NCBI GenBank assembly: GCA_025506515.1
Contig: CM046451.1
Coordinates: forward strand, 67,599,183-67,663,182
Reading direction: 5' to 3'
Source of the DNA: Flaveria trinervia
Lineage: Eukaryota > Streptophyta > Magnoliopsida > Asterales > Asteraceae
DNA: 64,000 nt
Part shown: positions 24,174-36,400 of the stretch, one piece after another
Layout of the letters: each line of letters opens with the position of its first letter
How positions within the stretch are numbered: position 1 is the first letter of the stretch
Program-made: the position numbers and the translations under genes
The notes under the pieces: model-generated
Seen by the model: only the letters and a program-made list of their open reading frames with translations
What the model was told of the DNA's origin: nothing
Database searches by the model: none

Positions 24174-24832
24174 GTTAGGACCTGGTATTGAACGACAAAT
24201 ACCTGGAGATTAGCGTGTAAACCAGATCAAATAGTGTGGAATCCTATTTGATTGGCGATCCAATCAGTGAGAACACACGAAGAATCATAAAGAATTGAAA
24301 CTAACGTTAGAAATCGATCTAATGTGTTCTGTGAACTTGGAGAATGAATAAGGAGGCTTCTGGATGGCTAGTGTACGTCTGGAATCGTAATTAATCGAGA
24401 GTCTATATTTTTCACAGATTGGGTTGTATATATAGGTTGGTATTATTCAATCGTGCGACTGAGCCATTAGTATGGTTCAGTCGTGCGATTGAACCATGCG
24501 GTTGATTCATCCGCACGACTGAGTGTTCAGTCGTGTGACTGAGCCATTCGTATGAAGTTGTTCATGCTTATGGTCCATTCGCATGGGGCATTCGCATGAA
24601 AACTTCATTATGTTAAGTTTGAATTTATTAATTAGTAAACATTATATGTAAACATTCAACCAATCACTAGCCTAATTAACCAATTTTATATCAACTCATT
24701 AATGAAATATTAATCATTACAAATCACAATCTACCAATATCATTTCATTAATCATATCAAATTACACCAGAATGAGATAAACAAGATCTATTACATTTCA
24801 TATCATGATCTAGGGACATACATGTATCAACA
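24174..24832 (-). repeat. E: 3' LTR
   Basis: It runs GTTAGGACCTGG to ATGTATCAACA on the plus strand and matches 57886-58549. TATA-like TATATATA at 24427-24434, palindromes at 24450-24600 (CAGTCGTGCGATTGAACC). Confidence 0.92.
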
Positions 24833-24843
24833 AACTCCCCCTT
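24833..24843 (-). other. E: polypurine tract
   Basis: The minus strand reads AAGGGGGAGTT directly against the 3' LTR, as in B. Confidence 0.85.
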
Positions 24844-24857
24844 GGACCTAGATCTCT

Positions 24858-27800
24858 CTAATCTTTTGTTTTCTGCATAACCTCTTTGTATTTCTTGTAC
24901 TTCTCCTTTTTATTGACTCCCGTGTGAATCTCAAACGTGAAGCAAAGTCGTATAACTTTCTGGAACTGGAGGGCTTGTACAATATCTTGCGTATCATAGA
25001 ACTGTGGCCACTTGTATAGCGTATATACATCACTTTTCGACAAGTTTGTAAGCCACATCGGGTCGAATACCCAGATAGTATCCATTTGTCCCTCTTTACT
25101 TAAGACTATGACCGCTTCAGCTGTTCTCCAATCATAGTACCACCACTTAAAATATGGAGTGAAATCCTGTGGCATTTCCCTGAGTGGGATTGTCCACATT
25201 GTGCGCGAAGGATTCCACTTCAACACTATCTTAGGCTTGCCAGAAATGACATCAACCTCAGACCTTCTAATATACCTAGTAGGTTGTTGGGGTCTGAAGT
25301 TAACCCATCTAGTGTGGTACTCCTTCTTCAGAGCAGCCTCAAACTAGCCTGACATCTTCCTCGGGTCAGCATACAAATGCTTTAGTTTGGCCAGCTGGTT
25401 GAGCTCAAAACCTTGTAGAGTCTTCAGATCATGTGGGAATCTGAAGTACTCTATGCCCTGTTCTCTCTTAACTGCATACGCATTGAGATCTTCAAAGTAC
25501 GCCCATGCTATGATCCTTCCTGACACCTTGTGATGTTTCTTGACTCTATAGATTTTGGTGTAGGAATCCTTCTTTGGTGTAGTATGTTGGGCTCTAACTT
25601 CTTCAAAACATGCAGCCCACTCAGCCTTTCGAATGTCAACATCATCATTTGAGGCTTGGGCTGTGTCTTCTACTTTCTCTGTTTCTTGCTCCATATTTTT
25701 CAACACCTCAATAGTATCGGTGACAAGGGATTCACCCAGATTGGGTACCACATTACCCTCATTATCAGCGTACTGAGGGTACTCCTCGGCAGTGACATCA
25801 TCAATCTCTACATCATCAACATCGTTGAGCTCTTCGTCACTAGTCGAATCGCATGTCGGGGCATCTTTTACTATTTCATCTGGATTGAGCTAGAAAAGCT
25901 CTGCGAGTTGCTCATTTGATAGGTCATGAATTATTTCCCCTTCTTCAGGGGTATAATTCAATGACCTCCTGACAATCGCTTACAGAGCAAGAATCATTGT
26001 TAGCTGAGACTTGACCTGCTGAAGGGGAGCAACATCAAACTCATCTCTTTGGTAATTTTGATCTGTTTGATATAAACATTCCACACATGAATCATTACTA
26101 ATTAATCAAACAGAAAGGCATTAAAGTAATATAAACATTAAGTACATTGTGTTCAATTACATGATTCAAATACAAAAGAAGATAAATACATAAACATCTA
26201 ATCTTTACTTTTTTCTTGTATCATGGTTTTATCACTTGGAGGGGCAGAGGTAGAAGCTGATTGATCTTGTCTGTTCTATGTCCTTTTCTCTTGACCTGTA
26301 GCAGTGGCGGATGCAGGTGCATCCCCTCCTTCTACTTTTTCATCATCCTCAGTATCACTCTCATCATCCTCATCATTATCTTCATCATCTTTATCACTGT
26401 CTCCTTCGCTGATCTTCAATGGCTCCTCTTTAGATCCTTTCAGTTTTAACAGGATAATCTTCCTTCCCTTCTCCAGCTCCTCTATTTGCTTGCTTGATGT
26501 GACACTTTGAGCTTGGAGTTGGTCCATCTTGGTGCTCTGAGCAGCCAACTGCTGGGCCTGCTCCTCAATTACTCAAGCCTGCTCTGCAATTTTGTGAGAT
26601 TATGCAGCAGTCAGGTCAGTAAGCTGGCAGATCTGAGCTGTCTTTTCCTCATCAGCCACCAGTAATCGCATCACCATTCTGTTAAGCGCTGACAACTGTC
26701 CCTCTACCCTGATTGGAGGTAGAGGAGATCTATAAGTGTGTGAGGGATGGGATGAGGGTATTGATTGGTGTGACGTGGTGGTGGAGGTGGCTGTAGTGAA
26801 GATAGGTCTGTATAGTGGTGGAGGTGATGAGGGAGTGAAGGATGTGGTGGTGGAGGGAAACTGTGCTGTGGTGGGAGGTATGGTGGGGGCTGTGGTAGAT
26901 GTGGTGGATGTGGTGGATGTGGTGGATGTTGTGGATGTGGTGGCTGTGGTAGATGTGGTGGCTATGGTGGATGTGGTGGCTGTAGTGGATGTGGTGGTGA
27001 TGAAGGTCACCCTACGCTTCTTCTTCTTCTGGCCATGGGGTTTGGCCATTCTCTTCCTCCTTGTTCCAGTTGAGGTGGAAGCTCCCCCTACAACCCTGCC
27101 TGTGGACCCCGAAGCATAGCTTGGGTCATTATTTGTATCTCCGGAGTCTCTCGGGTGTTCACCAATCACCCTTAACCCATGTTATATGGGAACAACTTTC
27201 CTTCCCACAGCTCGTGTAAGTGGCTCCTCATCCGATTCATCCTCGTCCTCCGCGTCAAGAACAAAATCCTGATGAAATCCCACTGACTCAGTTACTTCTC
27301 CAGATGTGACGGACACTGGAGGTACATAATCAAACACAGTGCCTCTGAGTGGAATAGCAGCATCCCCACTGTCATCCTCATCTGAGTCATGAGTGGGTAG
27401 GGCTATCTGTTCCACATCAGAGTCACTGTCCTCGTGACGCCACTTTCTCTTTTCCGGCACCACATAGTCATCCTGGGCAAGATGACCAAACAACCTCCTG
27501 ACAGGAGGCTTCACTTGCTTTCCCCGATATTCTTTCATCCTTCCCAGGGTAGTGTCATCCATTACCTCCAAGACCACCGAATCCTCCTTTCCCTTTGGCA
27601 GGGAAGAAGCTTCTGATCTATGATCATTTGCATAAACCTTGGTACATACAGAAGGCTTCCTTCCCTTTCCCCTCGATGTTCTCCACCAGATAGGTGAAGA
27701 TCATCTTGGAGAAGCTGAACGGATGGTTCAGCACCAACACAACGTATGCGTTCTGCATCTGGTCAGACAGCTCATCAAAACGACCTTTTCTTGAAGCCAT

Positions 27801-28238
27801 GCACTTGACCAGCACGTGTGCAAGATATTTAAACTGGGGACAGAGGTTACTCTTGTTGAGTACCCCAGAATTGATGTCCCTAGAGTATTTGGCTCTGAGA
27901 AAGCATCATCTGACAGTGAGGGGGTGTAAACGAGTTGGACAGTTAGCGTCATCCCCCAATTGTAGTACAATCCTTAGATCCTCCTCTGAAACGGTAATAG
28001 CCTCGCCAAATATGGTACTTCTGATGCAGTGAGGTTCAGATGATCTATCAACTGTAGCGCCTTCCCAGAAGGCTTGTTGAATGGATCGATATGGGGTGCA
28101 AGGGGTAGATATGGCATGTGCAATCCGTGATCTCAATAGAAATGTGATTATGCCAGAGAATTCTGCAGCGTTTCTGGATGTTAAGTCCAGATGAGCACAT
28201 ATATTATGCTTTGTGCTAATAATCCATCTACTCGCCAT
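24858..28238 (-). pseudogene. E: downstream ORF (aORF), near full length
   Basis: About 1,120 codons with several stops and shifts. The ATG at 28238 opens MASRWIISTKHNICAHL, alignable to D (RHNCVAHL). Next come FWEGATVD (D: FWTNATVN), LQLGDDANCP (D: LLLDDAAYP) and ELSDQMQNAY...FSFSKMIF (D: QLSSRWQQVL...LNFSEIIF). Then an acidic stretch (27577-27182), a Thr/Ser/Pro-rich stretch with TTS/TTA repeats (27169-26600), a Gln-rich coiled coil (26548-26460) and an acidic tract. The conserved C-terminal domain is 25751-24858 (KWWYYDWRT, DPMWLTNL). No signal peptide or transmembrane segment is obvious. Function unknown. It occupies the env-like position of Sireviruses. Confidence 0.8.
26880..27005. repeat. 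9-bp minisatellite in the E aORF
   Basis: On the plus strand the unit GATGTGGTG, with GCTGTGGTA-type variants, repeats about 12 times. On the minus strand it encodes (T-T-S/A)n. The open frame on the plus strand (Val-Asp-Val repeats) is a by-product. Confidence 0.85.
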
Positions 28239-28317
28239 TTGTTACACAAAGATAGTAAGCATTAGTACCATTGACTAAGAAGTCATGAAATCCTTAAGCT
28301 TGAAGAACATCTTTCTG

Positions 28318-28580
28318 TCATGCGATTGAGATTGTGCGACTGAGTTCAAACGTGCGATTGAACCGTGCGAAAGGGGTTCAGTCGTATGATTGAACCGTAC
28401 GAATGGGATTCAGTCGTGCGATTGAACCCATACGTACCTCTGAGTGTGCGATTGGGCTCCTACGTATATACCCTCATGCAGTTACATCAGTCGTGCGACT
28501 GAACTTCATACGCATGGTCCAGTCATGCGTATAAGCAGTTTGAGCCCTTCAGTCGTGCAACAGAAGTTCATCACGCTGTC
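28318..28580 (-). repeat. Palindrome-rich leader before the E aORF
   Basis: GTGCGATTGAACC, CAGTCGTGCGACTGAAC and related half-sites repeat every 20-30 bp, ending about 80 bp upstream of the aORF ATG. It is the same unit type as the array in the gag leader (57420-57660). Confidence 0.75.
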
Positions 28581-28959
28581 CATTCGCATGAAGAATAGAC
28601 TGTTTAATTCAAAATTACTTTTTCACCATTTTTGAGTTTTGGACATCGTTATCTGGTTCATTTTACTCCCAATTCATTCTTAAACCACCTAACATCTTAC
28701 TTTCGTTTGTTTGAGTCATTTAGGTAGATTATTTAGTCACTTAAGTATCGGGTACTTTGCGAGTCCGAATGTACCGTGTTTTTCATCAAATTTGACGTTA
28801 TGGGAGTGCATGTATATAGTAAATTACCTGTAGAGTCGATGTAGATTGGTCAGTAATCAAGAAACAGGGGTTTTGCGATCAATTGAAATTTTTGCAGAGT
28901 TGGGTTAAAACGTGCGATTCAGGGTGATTTTGAAGGTGGTGAGTCTCTGCGATCGACTC
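28581..28959 (-). other. Untranslated stretch before the E aORF leader
   Basis: No ORF. It contains isolated half-sites (GTGCGATTCAGGG near 28913) between the putative TATA box and the leader palindromes. Nothing else is seen. Confidence 0.4.
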
Positions 28960-29250
28960 CCCTTCTATTTATATTAACCCTAGATTCAATCGTGCAACTG
29001 AGCTCATACGCACCTTTCAGTCGTGCGAGTGGGACTTAGTCGTCCGATTGGTTCAATCGTCCTTCTTCAGTGGTCTGACTGAATCTCAGTGGTGCGACTG
29101 ACTCACTCATTCTCCCTTAATCATCCGACTGGGCCAATCGTATGGGCCATTTGGTTGAATAGACCATATTCATGGTCCATTCGTACGAATAGCTTCCATT
29201 CGTATGATTGGTTCATACGGATGGTCCATTCGTGCGAATAGGTCATATTT
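28960..29250 (-). promoter_or_regulatory. Putative internal promoter of the E aORF
   Basis: A TATA box (minus strand TATAAATAG, 28965-28973) lies directly downstream of a dense array of CGTGCGACTGA-type palindrome units (28985-29250). The same order, array then TATA box, makes up the LTR U3 (58150-58330). TATA-to-ATG distance is 727 bp here and 755 bp for gag. Transcription from here has not been shown. It is an inference from the layout. Confidence 0.45.
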
Positions 29251-29458
29251 ATTGACTTTTCTGCCAGTTTGAATATTTAACGTTTAAAATCCCCTTAATT
29301 GCAGAAATTTACGTTATGAGCAGTTGATCATCTTAGACATGATCGTTTTGACTTGAGAACCCTTTTATCACCTCAGACGTGACTGATTTAAGCTTTTAAC
29401 ACATATGTGGTCATCTCAGACATGACCCTTTTAGTGAGTTGATCCCTTACCGATTTTC
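29251..29458 (-). other. Rest of E spacer left of D
   Basis: Non-coding. A repeated phrase (ATCTTAGACATGATC, ACCTCAGACGTGAC, ATCTCAGACATGACC) occurs three times at about 40-bp steps (29330-29435). No function recognised. Confidence 0.5.
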
Positions 29459-29463
29459 ATGAT
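29459..29463. repeat. Target-site duplication ATGAT, left copy, element D
   Basis: ATGAT precedes TGTTGGACC. The right copy is at 41957-41961. Confidence 0.95.
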
Positions 29464-30323
29464 TGTTGGACCAAAAGAACCAATGAGCCAAGATCAGAAA
29501 ACCTCTAAGTCCCACATGGTATCACAACAACTGCTGAAAGCCTCATCAGCAGTTTGACAAGTGCTGAAGACTTCAACAGCTGAAGATCAAGTGCTGAAGA
29601 CCTCAACAGCTGAAGACCAAAGTGCTGAAGTACAACAGCTGAAGAACACAAGTGCTGAAGTTGAAAGACCAAAGTACTGAAGTACAACAGCTGAAGAGTT
29701 TACAAGTGCTGAAGATCAACAACTGATGTACAAGGTCTGAAGACAAAGACTGAAGACATCAGCTGATGGTATCTACCGAAGTCATCAGCTGATGAAACAC
29801 CTGAAGGTCAAAGTCTGAAGATCAAGTACTGAAGCCTCAGTAGTTTGTCACAACTGCTGAAGAGTACTTCTTCAGTAGTTGTGATATCAGTAGTTTTATA
29901 TTTTTATGTTTCAGTAGTTTTGTAAAACGACTGAAGAGCTTGTTCTTCAGTCGTTGTAGTTTCAGTAGTTTTATATTTTGTACTTAACATGCTGATATGT
30001 TCTCAGTAGTTGTGAACATTTCATAGTTTGTTATGTTAGTTATTTTTGTATTGGATCTGCCAGTTGTCACTTTCCGTGATAACAGCAGTGATTGTTGCAC
30101 TCTATATAAGGAGTGACAACCTATTGTATTATGTGTGAATGAACGGAATGAATGATTGATTTGATTAGAAATATTCTACATCTATAACATTCCTTGAAAT
30201 CAGAAATATATATTCTCTCCCTATAACCGTATGAGCTCTGCTTGCTACAATTTGTCTAATTCTAGTTTGTATTCCGCTGCTTTGTATTCTGATACATCAA
30301 ACTTGTGATCGCTGATCCTGTCA
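29464..30323 (+). repeat. D: 5' LTR
   Basis: It runs TGTTGGACC to GATCCTGTCA. The first 400 bp are full of GCTGAAG/CAGCTGAAG repeats. A hairpin at 29851-29881 has 12-base arms with one mismatch (CAACTGCTGAAG / CTTCAGTAGTTG). TATA box at 30103-30110. Confidence 0.95.
30103..30110 (+). promoter_or_regulatory. TATA box of the D 5' LTR promoter
   Basis: TATATAAG within CACTCTATATAAGGAG, about 450 bp upstream of the gag ATG. The 3' LTR has the same at 41735-41742. Confidence 0.75.
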
Positions 30324-30325
30324 AA

Positions 30326-30341
30326 TGGTATCAGAGCCAGG
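30326..30341 (+). other. D: primer-binding site (initiator Met tRNA)
   Basis: TGGTATCAGAGCCAGG, an unmutated 16-base complement to plant initiator-Met tRNA, two bases after the LTR. Confidence 0.95.
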
Positions 30342-30555
30342 TTAATCATTGATCGATCTAACAATTGATCATTGAAACTGCTATTCAAGATCTAAGTTTG
30401 ATTGAATTAGCCTTTGTTTTTGCAAGAAACGGTTAGAGATTGAATTTTCTGTATTCTGCTCATTCATCCTGAGATCTTTTCTTGGTTCTCATTGAGTTTG
30501 TTGTGGTTTGTCTAAAACTTTTTAAAACTTGAACTAAATTGTTTTTGATCTGAAA

Positions 30556-33400
30556 ATGACCACTCCTTCCAATGATCCTCACAATACTGGTTCCTCAACC
30601 AAGCCTCCCATGCTGGTTAGGAATGAGTATAACATATGGCAAAGATGTATGCTCCATCACCTGTCTGTTAACAGCGCAGGTGTTGGACATCAGTGGTACA
30701 TGGTCCACACAAGCCTATGGTGAATAACCCGGAAACCAATCAAATGGTTCCGAAGAGGAGGAGCAATACTCAGATGAGGATAAGAGTTGCTTGAGATTGA
30801 TGCAAAAGCCCATGGATTCTGGCCATGGCATTGCCCAATGAAATCTATTCTGGGCTAATGCATCATGAAACTGCCCATGACCTCTGGATTGCTTTGAAAG
30901 AACAATTTGGAGGAACAGATAGGTCTTGGCAAATAATAGAGAAATTCTTGCCCAACAATATGAGACATTCTCTCATAGAAGGGTGAGACACTGATTCAAC
31001 AATATGAGCGGTTTTCTTGTTTGATCTCTGAACTAAAAATGGTCAAACTTGAATACACCAATATTCAGATGAATAACAGATTTCTCAGATCACTGCCTGA
31101 GAGATGGGACACATATACTATTGTCCTACGCTCCAGTGCAAGTTTGGACAAACTATCTCTCACCCAACTCCATGGGAAACTGCTCACTTTTAGAGAGAGA
31201 TAGAACAGAAGAGAAAGCTGTCTTCATCTGGAAAGCTCACTGAAGACTTTATACAAGGCAACACTGCCTTGGTGGGTCATGAGTCAGAATATGCTTCATC
31301 TGAATGCCAGTATGATGAGCATATTAATTTCTCTTCAGCACTTCTGATTCTGCATTTGTAAGTGTTGATGGTCAGTTTACTGGGTGTAATAATGACAATC
31401 TATGTTTCATTATGGATGATCTCAAGGGGATTGCTGATGTTGACTTAGAGAGATGGATATTTTGAGCCAAATGGCCTTGATAAATATCAGATCTCAGAAG
31501 TTCTATAAAAGAACTGGAAGAAAATTCCCAGTACTCTCTGGCAAAACCAAAGTTGGTTTTGACAAGAGCAAGTTGAGGTGTCACAAATGCCAAGGCTTGG
31601 ACACTTTGCGAGAGAGTGCAGATCAACTGGATCTAACTCTACTGCACCCTTTGTGACTTTTCCTGGCAATAGTCAACAACACAGAGGGCAACATCCTGTC
31701 ACCTCCAGTCATCATCCTTAACAACAATCTCCGGCATATTTTGTCCTCAGGGTCAAATGCCATATCAGTAGCCTTGTTATTACATGCCACAGTCAAATCA
31801 AGTTCAAGTTCCTATGACACCACAACCTCATGCACTACCAGAACCTCAGCCTTCCCTATCTCATCAACACAGCTTCTTCACCCCAGGAGTTGTTGACTGG
31901 AGCAGTTTACCAGATGACTTGTCTGGTCATGATCAACTGTTCTCAGGTGCTGGTCAACATGGTGGTGACAGTCCCTTTGGGAATCTAGCTCTTATGGCTT
32001 TGGAGTCTGCTGATGCTTCTTCTTCCAATGCCTCTACACCTCAGGTATCACAGGTATCCTCTGAGGCAAAAGCCAAATTATGTTTTGAACAATGCATAGC
32101 AGCATTTGCTTCCATTAGAGAAGCAAATGTAGCTTAATTAATACATTGAGCTAGAACAAATAATTTCCAAAAACAAAGCTGAGTTTGAGTTTGTGCTCAA
32201 AGATAAAAATGATGAGATTTATAAACTGAATTGCCAAATAATTGATGATAAGGCTAGAGAAGATGTACTTCTAGAAAAGTACAAAGATCTCAAAGAACCC
32301 TTGCAGTTACCCAGGTCGAGTGTGATAGATGGGTACAATCATGCAAAGGTTTTGAAATGCTTCTTAGTAAGCAATCTGCTTCAAATGTGAAGTTTGGAAT
32401 TGGTTACAATCACACTGCTCCACCTACAGATTTTACCCCAAGAGCAGAGGTAGAATCTGATGGTGAGAGTGATAACCAATCCATCACATCATGTGATCTA
32501 CCTTCTGATACAGCACAATCAGAAGTAGCAGTCAGCATCAAGCCCTCTTTGAACCTATCAGCTGATGTTGATGGTTCAAATGCTGACATTCACATGATAA
32601 ATGAGTTGATCAACTCAGGAGTTAATCCTGAAGGTCCTGAAAGGACTAGAGAGCAGGATTTAACACCTGAAGTTCAAACTTCAACTGCTGTCAGTACTGA
32701 AGAGAAGAAAACTGGCAGTAGAAAGAGTTTGAAGACTACTAAAGAGGTAGTCAAGAAAGCAACCAATGCTTCCAAAGCATTGAAGAACAAGTCTTCTGTT
32801 GCTTCACCATCTTTAGTTGATGATCAACCTAAGATGAAGAAGAAACCATGTGAAGTATGTGGTTTGTTCAATCATCTTACAGATGATTGTTGGTACAAAA
32901 GAGGTTCCAAACTCAAACAAAAAGAAGAAATTAATGAGAAAATGGTAAAAATGAAAACTGAGTTTGAGACCACATTTGTATGAGCAACATCAAATCCTGT
33001 AACCCTTAAGTCCTTAAAGAAATCCAAAAAGGAAGGAGTTAAACAGGTGACAGCTGAGGGTGCTCAAAAGAAGAAGGTGCAACATAGGACCTTATCTAAC
33101 TCCACTAGCAATGTGTCTGATGAGCTGAAAGCTTTATCAAAAAATCAGACACAGCTGGTGATGATGGTACAACATCTGTTGGGTAGAGTTAACCAACTAG
33201 ATTCTCCTATGTTGAAACCACAGAAAAGAAGGTCCAAGCCAAAGGACTCATCTTTTACACCATCTTCTTCCTCTCAGGCTGTTGTTTCAAATAAACTTGT
33301 TAGTTTACCATCTATTGATGAGACCAGGCCCAAAACCAAAAAGGTTTGGGTCTCTAAAACTAACTGATTGTTTATTATTGCAGGGTTCTTCAACATGCCA
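30556..33400 (+). pseudogene. D: gag
   Basis: The ATG at 30556 opens MTTPSNDPHNTGSSTKPPML, followed by NEYNIWQRCMLHHL. The capsid-like part reaches 31203 (NNRFLRSLPERWDTYTIVL). The first zinc knuckle near 31575 is frame-shifted (CHKCQG...), a coiled coil is at 32193-32390, and a second, intact knuckle is at 32849-32890 (CEVCGLFNHLTDDC). Ser/Lys-rich pieces run to 33367. Two knuckles far apart also occur in E. At least six frame breaks by my reading. Confidence 0.82.
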
Positions 33401-33404
33401 AAGT

Positions 33405-36400
33405 AGCATCTGGTATGTAGACAGTGGGGGATCTATGCACATGACTGGGAACATCTCTCTTCTTCATGACTACTCTCAAGGAAAGAAGGGATTTGTCTCT
33501 TTTGGCAATGATGCTAGGGGTTACATCATCGGTAAGGGCTTTGTCTCCAATGGAGAAATCAATTTGATGATGTTAATCATGTGGAAAATCTCAAGTACAA
33601 ATCTTGAGTGTCAGTCAAATGTGTGATAAAGGCCATGTTGCCCTTTTCACAAGTCAAAACTGTAGGATTCTGTCATCCAAAGTTTTGCACTTGATTGACA
33701 AGGTGTTGGATGATCACACTCTCCTGAAAGCCAACAGGACAGGAAGAGTGTATGCCTTAGATCTCTCTAAGAAGATAGATCTCAAAGGCAATCCTTGCCT
33801 ATTTTCCAAAGCCTCTTCTCAAGAATCTAAACTGTGGCACAGGAGGCTTGGTCATGTTAATCTCAAAAACATGAATCAGCTTAGCCACAATAGTTTAGTC
33901 AGAGGCTTACCAATAAAGGAGTTCCACTGTGATGAAACCTGCACTGCTTGTTTAAAAGGAAAACAACACAAAGTCTCATTCCCTCCTATTGAAGTGTCCA
34001 AGTCCACTGCCTGCTTGCAATTACTGCATATGGATCTATTTGGTCCTGTGAGAGTAATGAGCATGGCAAAGAAGAAATACTGTCTGGTAATTGTGGATGA
34101 TTACTCCAGATTTGTATGGACTTTCTTTCTACATTCAAAGGATGAGGCTACTCAGAAGATTATCCACTTTGTGCTGTACATTGAGAAGCAGTATTCCCTT
34201 CCAGTCAAGTGTATTAGGAGTGATAATGGAACTGAGTTCAGAAATCATACACTTGATGACTTCTATCTTTCAAAGGGAATCAAAAGGCAGTTTAGCATTC
34301 CAAGGACTCCAGAGCAAAATGGAGTAGTGGAGAGAAAGAACAGGACCCTCATTGAAGCTGCAAGGTCCATGCTGGCTGACTCAGGTTTGCCATTGACCTT
34401 TTGGGCAGAAGCTGTCAACACAGCTTGTTATGTGCAAAATGAGTTTTAGTAAATCAGAGGTTGATGAAGACTCCATATGAAGTTCTCCATCATTTGGTCC
34501 TCTGATTTCATTTTTCAAAGCATTTGGGTGTCCCTGTTTCATTCTCAACACAAAGGATCAACTCCATAAATTTGATCCTAAGGTGGATGCAGGGTACTTT
34601 GTTGGTTATTCATCTACTTGCAAGGCATACAGAGTCTTCAACTGCAGAACAAAGATGGTTGAAGAAACTCTACATGTTAAGTTTATGAATCTCCAAAGGA
34701 CAAGATTCCACAAAGTCCTGTGGAGTTATTTGATTTGGACATACTGCAATATGTTCCTTATCAAACTCCTGCTGTTGCTCCTGTCAACAGTTCACTACCT
34801 GGTGGTACTGCTGATGATGATGATGATTGCAGTACTCACCTCTTCAGGTTTAGTGATCAGCTGCCTGACTCAGCTAGACCTGATGTTCCTGTAGCGCCAG
34901 TAGCACCATCCACAACAAATGCTGATGAGATTTCTTCAAATTCAACTTCCTTTGAATTACCATCCACTGATTGGTTTCAAGGAAATGATACACATCACCA
35001 TCTGTTGCTGCTGAACCGGCTACAAACACTTGCACAGATCTCATTGTGTATCAAGATCTGAAGAATCACCCTATGTCTCAAATCATTGGTGATATCACTG
35101 CTGAAGTATCAACAAGAAGTCAATTGTCAAATTTCTGCCTCTATGCTCTCTTCATCAGTCAGCAAGAGCCAAAGAATTATCACATTGCTTTAAAGGACAA
35201 TGGATGGGTTGATGCCATGCAGCTTGAGCTTCTTCAGTTCAAGAAACAGCAAGTGTGGGAACTGGTTCCTCTACCTCCAGGTAAGTGTGCAATAGGCACT
35301 AAATGGGTGTTTAGGAACAAACTGATGAAAATGGGCTTATTGTTAAGAACAAGGCCAGACTGGTTGTTCAGGGGTTTGCACAAGAAGAAGGTATTGATTA
35401 TGATGAAACCTTTGCCCCTGTAGCCAGACTGGAAGCAATTCGATTGTTTTTAGCTTATGCTGCTTATCAAAACCTTAAAGTTTTTCAAATGGATGTCAAA
35501 AGTGCATTTTTGTATGGAAAAGTTAAAGAAGAGGTTTATGTATGTCAACCTCCAGGCTTTGAGGATAATAAACATCCTAATTGGTGTATAAGCTTGATAA
35601 AGCTCTTTATGGGTTAAAACAAGCTCCCAGAGCCTGGTATGAGACACTATCAAACTTTCTTCTGGAAAACAATTTCACTAGAGGCTCCATAGATAAGACT
35701 TTATTCATTAAGAAAGATGGGCAGCATAATCTACTTGTTCAAATTTATGTAGATGATATCATTTTTGCATCCTCTGATCCAAATTGTGTGATGCCTTTAC
35801 AAAGTTGATGCAACAGAAGTTTGAAATGAGTGCCATGGGAGAATTACAGTTCTTTCTGGGGTTGCAAATCAAACAAAGGCTGATGGAATTTTTATTCATC
35901 AGTCCAAATATACAAAAGAGCTTTTGCAAAAGTTTGATTTACTAAACTGTAAGCCCTGTTCTACTCCCATGAGCAGCACCACACAACTGGACTCAGATCA
36001 GAAAGGTAAAGTGGTTGATGAAACACTTTACAGATGTATGATTGGGTCCTTGATGTATTTAACACTTCTAGACCAGATATTATGTTTGCTACATGTGTCT
36101 GTGCTAGATTTCAGGCTGCACCTAAAGAGTCTCATTTGATTGCAGTCAAGAGGATCTTTAGATATCTGCAAGGCACTCCATCTCTAGGTTTATGGTATTC
36201 TACCGGACATTCTGGTAAATTAGTTGCTTTTTCTGACAGTGACTATGCAGGGTGTAAGTTGACCAGGAAATCAACTTCTGGTAGATGTCAATTCCTAGGC
36301 AACTGCTTGATTTCTTGGCAGAGCAAGAAACAGACCTCAGTTGCTACATCTACTGCTGAAGCAGAGTACATTGCTGCTGCAAGTTGTACATCTCAGGTAC

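Noticed and set aside
26736..27119. Plus-strand ORF with Val-Asp-Val repeats
   Set aside because: It is the reverse complement of the Thr-Thr-Ser repeat of the E aORF.
24858..28238. Calling the aORF a viral envelope gene
   Set aside because: The position fits 'env-like', but I see no signal peptide, no transmembrane helix and no Cys-rich ectodomain. Left as unknown function.
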